Below are positions 1-4,867 of a stretch of DNA of 6,319 nucleotides, in pieces (the stretch's first letter is position 1; each line of letters starts with the position of its first letter). The stretch spans positions 1-6,319 of the forward strand of contig NZ_DLHA01000047.1 in the NCBI RefSeq assembly GCF_002482975.1, read 5' to 3'. A program made the position numbers and the translations under genes. The notes under the pieces were generated by a model that was given only the letters and a program-made list of their open reading frames with translations, was not told the origin of the DNA and searched no databases. This stretch comes from Flavobacterium sp. UBA7680. GTDB taxonomy: Bacteria > Bacteroidota > Bacteroidia > Flavobacteriales > Flavobacteriaceae.

Positions 1-786
1 ATAACCTTTTGTTCCTGGATATTCTTTACTTCCTGCGGATTTATTTTTACCTTCATACTTTATCAACCGGAGAGCCTTTCTGCTTAATCCGTCAAATTTA
101 TTAAGATCTTTAGCGGCAGATATAGCTCCAAAATTACTTATATAATAGCCTTTTCCATCCACATCAACAATCATTTTTTCATCTTCCAACCACTTGACAA
201 TTTCCGGAATATTGCTAGGTATCGGTTTTTTAAGTAAATCTAAAATTTTATCGTATTCAAGTAGTGTAATGACTTCAACCTCATTCAGCAATTTAGAAGA
301 GTGTAACTCTTCCCATGTTGGTGTTTTACTATTGAGCATTAAAGCTCCGATTTCCTGGCGAGAGGCTTTACGAGTAGTTCCTCCGCTTCGAATATAACTC
401 TCTTCAATCGTTTGGCTTTTAATATGAACCGGTTTTATGGCACTTTCTTTGATGTAAACAAACAATAGTTCTTGTCCTCTAAAGGTTTCAATACTGTGAT
501 CAATACTAACCAAAGGATCTACGCCATCTCTACATAGAGAAGCCAAACGCTCAATAATGACATCTGCGTCTGTTTTTGTAATCCCTAAAATTGTTGCCGT
601 TTTATCATCTACACCGAAAACTAAAAAACCACCACCAGGTAAATTGGAAAAAGCCGTAATATGCTTGCATAACTTATCGTTTTTTGGCGATAAAGAGGCT
701 TTCCAATCAATTTCATTAAGTTCACTAGGTATTTTTCCTAATGATTTTTCCAGGTAGGTAACTGCTTTTGGTATCCAATTTTTCAT
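1..786 (-). CDS. AlbA_2 (Schlafen-like) putative nucleic-acid-binding protein, C-terminus off window
   Basis: An open frame runs from an ATG at 786 to the left edge with no stop, giving 262 visible residues. Residues about 20-145 look like an AlbA_2/Schlafen AAA_4-type domain. There is an E/D-rich entry motif (E25-I-D27-W-K29), a glycine-rich strand (GGGFLVFGVDD, residues 51-61) and the family's closing motif (YIRSGGTTRKAS, residues 131-142). Residues about 155-240 are charged and helical and could form a winged-helix segment. In this family AlbA_2 often precedes a RecG-like or ATPase-type C-terminal region, which would lie outside the window. Such proteins are usually annotated as putative transcriptional regulators or RNA/DNA-binding proteins, and the substrate cannot be read from the sequence. 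The gene is in the same orientation as the integrase at 1141-2352 but 354 bp away, so co-transcription is doubtful. It is plausibly cargo of the integrative element. No promoter with a good TAnnTTTG box was found upstream. Domain assignment is fairly secure; cellular role is unknown. Confidence 0.85.
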   Translation of the reverse strand, partial: MKNWIPKAVTYLEKSLGKIPSELNEIDWKASLSPKNDKLCKHITAFSNLPGGGFLVFGVDDKTATILGITKTDADVIIERLASLCRDGVDPLVSIDHSIETFRGQELLFVYIKESAIKPVHIKSQTIEESYIRSGGTTRKASRQEIGALMLNSKTPTWEELHSSKLLNEVEVITLLEYDKILDLLKKPIPSNIPEIVKWLEDEKMIVDVDGKGYYISNFGAISAAKDLNKFDGLSRKALRLIKYEGKNKSAGSKEYPGTKGY

Positions 787-1140
787 AAATCTTTTATTTT
801 ATTCTCAACTTTTGTCATTCTTACTAACATTAAAACTTTCATTTCGTTCTCTTTCCTAAAAATTTAAGCATTTGAGTTGATTTTATTTGTTGGTATACAA
901 AATTCAAATCAATAAACAAAAGTTATGCTTTAATAGTAATTGAAATTAGCTGAATTTTGATATTTCATTTAAGGTTTGTCTTTATAACTTCAAATATAAT
1001 TTTTTTTGATGCCATTTAAATTAAAGCGAGGTTTATTAATTTGTGAATAAAGTAATCCAAATTTACAGGCTTGTCAGAACTTTAGGCAAAACCTCGTAAT
1101 TATTTTGTAAAGGTAATTTTATATTGAATCAAAATCTGAT
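787..1140. other. gene-free AT-rich intergenic region
   Basis: No convincing reading frame on either strand and no RNA gene recognised. It separates the start of the AlbA_2 gene from the end of integrase 1, so it should hold the AlbA_2 gene's promoter, but no clean TAnnTTTG box on the minus strand was seen. The only structures noted are an imperfect nested dyad at 866-930 and a hairpin at the right edge that overlaps the integrase stop. Confidence 0.6.
866..930. repeat. imperfect nested dyad upstream of the AlbA_2 gene
   Basis: Nested inverted arms are visible: AAGCAT (866-871) with ATGCTT (925-930), TTGATTT (877-883) with AAATCAA (906-912), and TTTG (886-889) with CAAA (898-901), around a TTGGTATA loop. 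The centre lies about 110 bp upstream of the AlbA_2 start. It could be an operator or a cruciform. In AT-rich DNA such dyads also arise by chance, so this is weakly supported. Confidence 0.25.
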
Positions 1141-1144
1141 TCAA
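1124..1144 (-). terminator. possible terminator hairpin overlapping the integrase 1 stop
   Basis: A perfect 8-bp inverted repeat, TTGAATCA (1124-1131) and TGATTCAA (1137-1144), surrounds a 5-nt loop and includes the stop codon of integrase 1 (1141-1143). The stem is AT-rich. Downstream on the minus strand there is only an A/T stretch, not a clean T run, so it would be a weak terminator. It could instead protect the mRNA 3' end or be a chance dyad. Confidence 0.3.
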
Positions 1145-2352
1145 AAAATGATATCATCAATCATTTTGTCTAAAGTGTTACTTGGAAGTGTGTTTAAATA
1201 AGACATTGTAGATTTAATGTCCTTATGGCCTAAAGCTTCTTTAATGATGTCTAGTGAAATATTATTAAATTTCAGAATAGTTGCAAATGAATGCCTTGCA
1301 CAGTAGTAGGTTATTTTCTTCTTAATGCCCAAGTCAGTAATAATTTTTTTAAGTGGTGTGTTTATATAAATTTTGAGATATTTTTCTTTTTTGTTATTTA
1401 TATAAATTTCGGAGTTCTGATTATTATGAATGATATTGAATAAATAGAGTGAATCGGCTGGTGAAGTATACTCTGCAATTTTGTGTTTCCAGAAATCGTT
1501 TATTTTAAAGTTTACTATTACCTCAGTTTTGCTTCTTTTATAAGTAATTGTTTCTTTATATAGATCTGTTTTTTTTAATTGCATTAAATCAATGAAATTA
1601 ATTCCTCTTCCATAAAAGCTTAGCAAAAACATATCTCTTGCAAAAACATCATTTTTTTTTAGTAATTGTGCATTTTTCAATAATAGGAGTTCTTCTTCGG
1701 ATAAATATTCTTTTTTACCACTTTCTTTGATTTTTGATACTTTAAATTTATTAAAAGGATATGTTGTTGCGGGAATGATTTCGCGATTAATAGCTTTGTT
1801 AAAAACTGCTCTTAAAGTACGAATTCTTATGCCAATTGTACTTTGGCTATTATTGTTGCCGTTTAAAAAGGATTGATATTTATAGATTGCATCTACAGAT
1901 AAATCCCTGAAAGTAATTTCGGTTCTGTTGAAAAACCGTTGAATCGATTTTAAGGTGTCTTTTTCAATGTTGTAGCTTGATAGTTTTCCTGCATTTCTAA
2001 TTTCTTCAATTAAGCTTTCGTGAAAAGCTGTATAGCTTAAGGCTTGCTGTTTTCCTGAAGCCTTTTTGAATTTGGTTACAATATCCTGTAAGGTGAAAGG
2101 TGTTTCATCTAATTCGAATTCATGAATAATATCGTTAACCCGGCCCGAATATTTTTCAATCAGATCATTAATTTGCTTGTATTCTTTGTGAGATTTTTTA
2201 AGACGCTCTGTTTCGAATGACCAATCTTCATATTTGCATTTTTTCCTGATAGACAAACTAGTATTAATCCTGTCTTTAATTAAGACAAGATTAATGAAGT
2301 ACTCTCCTTGTGCATTTCCTGTTGCCTTTAATGTAAATTTGTATGATACCAT
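1141..2352 (-). CDS. tyrosine recombinase / integrase (Int1)
   Basis: A complete 403-residue site-specific tyrosine recombinase that should cut and rejoin attachment sites to integrate or excise a mobile element. The N-terminus (residues about 1-90) resembles the arm-DNA-binding region of Bacteroidota integrases. Residues about 100-205 form a SAM-like core-binding domain and about 215-403 the catalytic domain. Active-site candidates are R249 (FYGRGINFIDL), K275 (RSKTEV), R353 in YYCARHSFAT, H376 in LGHKD and nucleophile Y385. The usual HxxR histidine is replaced by Y350, as is common in this subgroup. The frame is open back to a TTG at 2397, but the ATG at 2352 is preferred: the protein then begins MVSYKF, in family style, and a candidate promoter box at 2395-2402 overlaps the TTG, so the TTG would lie upstream of the RNA start. 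The gene points away from the tRNA fragment at 2506-2552, its likely integration site about 150 bp upstream. Specificity is inferred from position only. Confidence 0.93.
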   Translation of the reverse strand: MVSYKFTLKATGNAQGEYFINLVLIKDRINTSLSIRKKCKYEDWSFETERLKKSHKEYKQINDLIEKYSGRVNDIIHEFELDETPFTLQDIVTKFKKASGKQQALSYTAFHESLIEEIRNAGKLSSYNIEKDTLKSIQRFFNRTEITFRDLSVDAIYKYQSFLNGNNNSQSTIGIRIRTLRAVFNKAINREIIPATTYPFNKFKVSKIKESGKKEYLSEEELLLLKNAQLLKKNDVFARDMFLLSFYGRGINFIDLMQLKKTDLYKETITYKRSKTEVIVNFKINDFWKHKIAEYTSPADSLYLFNIIHNNQNSEIYINNKKEKYLKIYINTPLKKIITDLGIKKKITYYCARHSFATILKFNNISLDIIKEALGHKDIKSTMSYLNTLPSNTLDKMIDDIIF

Positions 2353-2376
2353 TATTGAAAAATATAACTTAAAAAC

Positions 2377-2393
2377 TGACGAACATTTGACGA
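2377..2393. repeat. TGACGA direct repeat, possible operator of int1
   Basis: TGACGA occurs at 2377-2382 and again at 2388-2393, 11 bp apart start to start, which is about one helical turn. On the minus strand this reads TCGTCA-5 nt-TCGTCA, directly downstream of the candidate promoter box and across the expected transcription start of int1. This placement suits a repressor or an integrase arm-type site. Only two 6-bp copies exist, so chance cannot be excluded. Confidence 0.35.
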
Positions 2394-2394
2394 G

Positions 2395-2402
2395 CAAAAG
2401 TA
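2395..2402 (-). promoter_or_regulatory. candidate Bacteroidota -7 promoter box for int1
   Basis: On the minus strand this reads TACTTTTG, a full match to the Bacteroidota sigma-ABfr consensus TAnnTTTG. It would start transcription near 2389, leaving a leader of roughly 35-40 nt before the ATG at 2352. No convincing -33 TTTG element was found at the expected spacing, so the promoter is supported by one box only. Confidence 0.5.
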
Positions 2403-2505
2403 CAATTAAAATAAGAAATAATGATTTATTATTTATTTTTTAAGGCGTAACTAATTGATTTACAGGTATAATAATTAAAAATAATTTATAGTAAAATATA
2501 TTAAA

Positions 2506-2552
2506 CCTGACTCATAATCAGGTGGTCCCTGGTTCGAGCCCAGGTGGGACCA
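2506..2552 (+). other. tRNA 3' fragment (CAT anticodon), probable integrase attachment site
   Basis: This stretch folds as the 3' part of a tRNA. The anticodon arm is CCTGA (2506-2510), loop CTCATAA (2511-2517) and TCAGG (2518-2522). A 5-nt variable region follows, then a T arm of CCTGG (2528-2532), loop TTCGAGC (2533-2539) and CCAGG (2540-2544). The 3' acceptor strand is TGGGACC (2545-2551) with discriminator A2552. CCA is not encoded. A matching 5' acceptor (GGTCCCA) and D arm should lie just upstream, but that DNA is plain AT-rich sequence, so the gene is not intact. CAT could mean Met or lysidine-modified Ile. Tyrosine integrases commonly use the anticodon stem as core sites around a 7-nt crossover in the loop, and integration leaves such a fragment at the far end of the element. 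The polarity implies an element lying to the left, including integrase 1. Confidence 0.8.
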
Positions 2553-2560
2553 CATAAAAT

Positions 2561-2591
2561 GCCTTTACAGAAATGTAGAGGCTTTTTTTTT
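2561..2591 (+). terminator. strong intrinsic terminator after the tRNA fragment
   Basis: GCCTTTACA (2561-2569) pairs with TGTAGAGGC (2574-2582) through nine positions, one of them a G-U wobble, around a 4-nt loop. A run of nine T residues (2583-2591) follows directly. It would end transcription of the tRNA whose 3' part lies 9 nt upstream, and probably came along with that tRNA. A second, weaker CCCA/TGGG hairpin with five Ts follows at 2600-2620 and could act as a backup. Confidence 0.8.
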
Positions 2592-2664
2592 GACGTAAAC
2601 CCAGTATTCATGGGCTTTTTAAAAATGGATGATTTAAAACAATCTACTTTCTTATAAAAGTCTA

Positions 2665-2707
2665 GGGGTACAACTCGGGGCACAATGTCATTTTACGAGG
2701 GGTGCAA
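2665..2707 (+). repeat. three GGGGYRCAA direct repeats, candidate arm-type integrase sites
   Basis: Imperfect 9-bp copies GGGGTACAA (2665-2673), GGGGCACAA (2677-2685) and GGGGTGCAA (2699-2707) share the consensus GGGGYRCAA. They stand out as G-rich motifs in AT-rich DNA. Start spacings are 12 and 22 bp, close to one and two helical turns, so all three could present on one face of the DNA. They lie between the tRNA fragment and int2, where arm-type sites for the N-terminal domain of an integrase are expected. Which integrase would bind them is inferred from proximity. Confidence 0.5.
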
Positions 2708-2728
2708 TTTTTCAAGTCCTGAAAGTAT

Positions 2729-2753
2729 GCTAATTAATTTAAAATCAATTAGC
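2729..2753. promoter_or_regulatory. 25-bp near-palindrome abutting the int2 start codon
   Basis: Arms GCTAATT (2729-2735) and AATTAGC (2747-2753) are perfect complements. Inside them ATTT (2737-2740) and AAAT... (2742-2745) also pair, leaving one mismatched position on each side and a single central base. The palindrome ends one base before the ATG at 2755. It could be an operator for a dimeric repressor, or in RNA a hairpin that restricts ribosome access. No TAnnTTTG promoter box was found near it. Confidence 0.45.
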
Positions 2754-2754
2754 T

Positions 2755-3993
2755 ATGAAAAAAGAAAACTTCACGATTTTGTTTGTCTTAAAAAAAGTTA
2801 GACTAAACAATAAAGGACAATGTCCAATCAATGTACGGGTTACTTATAGGGGTGTCCGTAAAGAAAATGCAACAGGTTATTTTGTCGAGCCTAAAAAATG
2901 GGATGCAAGTCGACAAGTTATAAACTCAAAATCATTTGGTGCTATTAATAATAATGCACAGTTAGATTTAATTAAACAAAAAATCAAAAACTCTTATTTA
3001 TCACTTCTCTTAGAAAGTGAAGACTTTGGTGTAAATGATGTCTATTTAAAGTATTTAGGCAAACCTCTAAAAGAAAAGGAATTCGTTGTCATTTACTTTC
3101 AAAAGTACTTAGATAAGATTTATAAATTAATAGGTAAAGATTTGCAATTAGCAACTTGGAAAAAATACAACTATGTAAACGTTCAAGTCATGGGGTTTAT
3201 TAAATGGAAGTATAAAAAGAAGGACTTTCCCTTAGAACAAATTACATTACAGTTTTTAAATGAATTTGAGTATTATCTCAAAACTGAACAGAATCAAGGT
3301 CAGTCTACTATTAATAAAGCAATACAGAGGTTTCGTAAATTAATCAAGATTGCGGTAGCTGAAGATGTTTTAAACAAAGACCCATTTGTTCTCTATAAGC
3401 CTAAGAAAGTAAAAAAAGATGTAATTTTTCTAACTACTGCTGAATTAAAGTTAATAGAAGAAACTTCAATATTTCAGCCGAGATTACAACTGACCAGAGA
3501 CTTATTTATCTTTTGCTGTTATACAGGTCTTGCATATAGTGAAATGAGTAGATTTGAAAAAGGGAATATTCAAATTGGTTTTGATGATGTTAACTGGATT
3601 CAGATGAGAAGAGAAAAAACACAACGTCAAATTTCTATCCCTATTTTGCCAAAAGCTCAAGAAATCATTGATAAATATTCTACTGATCTTAATCTAATAT
3701 TTCCATCTATAAGCAATCAAAAATTCAATTCTTATCTAAAAGAAATTGCTGATATTATAGGGATTCAAAAGAGATTAACTCACCATACTGCAAGAAAAAC
3801 ATTTGCTTCTACTGTTTTGCTTTTTAATAACGTTCCGATGGAAATAGTTTCAGAATTACTTGGTCATTCAAACATGTTGATTACTCAGGAAAGCTATGGA
3901 AAGGTAGTTCAACGAAAAGTAAGTGATGAAATGAGAAAGCTAAAGAGTAAAATTGCAAATTCCGGTTATATTGATCACCCCATTCCGTTTTAA
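2755..3993 (+). CDS. tyrosine recombinase / integrase (Int2), 3' end altered by IS insertion
   Basis: A 412-residue tyrosine recombinase starting at ATG 2755 (MKKENFTILF). Residues about 1-100 match the Bacteroidota arm-DNA-binding type (CPINVRVTYRG, residues 23-33). About 105-215 form the SAM-like core-binding domain and about 225-400 the catalytic domain. Active-site candidates are K288 (REKTQ), H344 and R347 (HHTARKTF), H371 (LLGHSN) and nucleophile Y381 (ESYGKV). The first catalytic arginine of the family is replaced by A260 in YTGLAYSEM, a position also non-arginine in IntDOT-type integrases, so this is probably not a defect. It is clearly different from Int1 and lies on the other strand on the opposite side of the tRNA fragment. 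Its last residues (about 406-412, DHPIPF) and stop codon are encoded by the end of the IS21 element, so the native C-terminus has been replaced. The catalytic core is complete, so the protein may still work. It should act on the element to which it belongs, whose other end is not visible. Confidence 0.93.
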   Translation: MKKENFTILFVLKKVRLNNKGQCPINVRVTYRGVRKENATGYFVEPKKWDASRQVINSKSFGAINNNAQLDLIKQKIKNSYLSLLLESEDFGVNDVYLKYLGKPLKEKEFVVIYFQKYLDKIYKLIGKDLQLATWKKYNYVNVQVMGFIKWKYKKKDFPLEQITLQFLNEFEYYLKTEQNQGQSTINKAIQRFRKLIKIAVAEDVLNKDPFVLYKPKKVKKDVIFLTTAELKLIEETSIFQPRLQLTRDLFIFCCYTGLAYSEMSRFEKGNIQIGFDDVNWIQMRREKTQRQISIPILPKAQEIIDKYSTDLNLIFPSISNQKFNSYLKEIADIIGIQKRLTHHTARKTFASTVLLFNNVPMEIVSELLGHSNMLITQESYGKVVQRKVSDEMRKLKSKIANSGYIDHPIPF

Positions 3994-4067
3994 AGTGAGC
4001 ACCTCATTCCAGTTCAAAATGACCACCTAATTCCGGAGCAAAATGACCACCTCCGTTTTGATTAAAA
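3972..4067. repeat. four tandem 24-bp repeats at the IS21 end
   Basis: Units begin at 3972, 3996, 4020 and 4044, an exact 24-bp period. Each opens with TGAnCACC. The first three continue with an ATTCC core at the same position and an A-rich end. The fourth is closely related but lacks about 4 bp before CCG. IS21-family ends carry several such internal repeats, which are bound by the IstA transposase. There is no spacer sequence between units, so it is not a CRISPR array. The first unit overlaps the end of int2. Confidence 0.85.
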
Positions 4068-4113
4068 ACTATATTTTTTCATCTGTTAATTAGTATTCAA
4101 ATATAATAAAATA

Positions 4114-4851
4114 TCACTCTTTGTTTATTCCTCTTTTCTTTCTCATCGATTCTCCATGTAATTCAAGCCTGTGAGATTGGTGTATAAGTCTGTCTAATAT
4201 TGCATCGGCTATCGTTTTTTCTCCAATTATGTCATACCAGCCCTGAACTGGGATTTGTGATGTCACGATTATAGAGCCGTTATTATGCCTGTCCTCTATG
4301 ATCTCTAAAAGAGTAATTCGGTTATGGCTGTCAAGTGCCTGGAGTCCAAAATCATCAAGTATTATAACATCCTGTCTTTGTATTTTGGTAAGTTCCCGCA
4401 GATAAGTGCCATCTGCTTTAGCCATTTTTAGTCTAGCAAACAATTTTGAGGTATTAAAATAGCTGACCTTAAAACCCTGTATACAGGCTTGATAACCTAA
4501 TGCAGTACCTAAATAACTTTTACCGACACCGGTGCTTCCAGTGATTAAAATGTTTTCGTTTTTCTCTATAAATTCGCATTCTGCCAGACGCAGTACCATG
4601 TTTCGGTCCAGATTACGTGATACATCAAAATTGATACTTTCAATATTTGATTTGTAATGGAATTTGGCATTAGTGATACTTCGTTCAATACGACGATTGT
4701 ACCTTTCATCCCATTCTGCATCAATAATCATCGATACAAACTGGTCAAGGGTATAATGATCTGTTTTTCCGCTTTCAATGGCTGTTTTAAAAGCATTAAA
4801 CATGCCATAAAGCTTCATTTGTTTCATTTTGGTTACTGTGGATTCATTCAT
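4114..4851 (-). CDS. istB: IS21 helper ATPase IstB
   Basis: A complete 245-residue AAA+ ATPase of the IstB/DnaC-like family. It assists the IstA transposase by assembling on target DNA in an ATP-dependent way and helping choose and remodel the insertion site. Residues about 1-90 form the N-terminal IstB region. Walker A is GSTGVGKS (105-112, K111), Walker B is DVIILDDFG (161-169, D166/D167), a sensor-1-like IIVTSQ lies at 194-199 and an arginine-bearing AILDRL at 217-222. The length is usual for the family. The ATG at 4851 is chosen because it directly follows istA; a second ATG 4 nt inside is out of frame. The gap to the istA stop is only 16 bp, so the two genes should share one transcript. 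No frameshift or damage is seen. Confidence 0.96.
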   Translation of the reverse strand: MNESTVTKMKQMKLYGMFNAFKTAIESGKTDHYTLDQFVSMIIDAEWDERYNRRIERSITNAKFHYKSNIESINFDVSRNLDRNMVLRLAECEFIEKNENILITGSTGVGKSYLGTALGYQACIQGFKVSYFNTSKLFARLKMAKADGTYLRELTKIQRQDVIILDDFGLQALDSHNRITLLEIIEDRHNNGSIIVTSQIPVQGWYDIIGEKTIADAILDRLIHQSHRLELHGESMRKKRGINKE

Positions 4852-4867
4852 TTTTTCAAGATTTAAT

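Noticed and set aside
194..757. Plus-strand short frames at 194-397 and 557-757
   Set aside because: Both are antisense to the AlbA_2 gene, which has recognisable family motifs.
1027..1096. Inverted pair CGAGGTTT (1027-1034) and AAACCTCG (1089-1096)
   Set aside because: Eight matching bases separated by 54 nt are expected about once by chance in a gap of this size, and the match does not extend.
2353..2397. TTG at 2397 as the start of integrase 1
   Set aside because: It overlaps the candidate promoter box, the extra 15 residues do not look like the family N-terminus, and an ATG follows at 2352.
2506..2552. A complete tRNA gene
   Set aside because: The anticodon arm, T arm and 3' acceptor strand are present, but no D arm or 5' acceptor partner lies upstream.
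2501..2683. A 60-codon minus-strand reading frame ending GPTWARTRDHLIMSQV
   Set aside because: It is antisense to the tRNA fragment and its terminator; the C-terminal peptide is simply the translated complement of the tRNA arms.
3972..4067. CRISPR array
   Set aside because: The 24-bp units are directly contiguous without spacers and sit at the end of an IS21 element.
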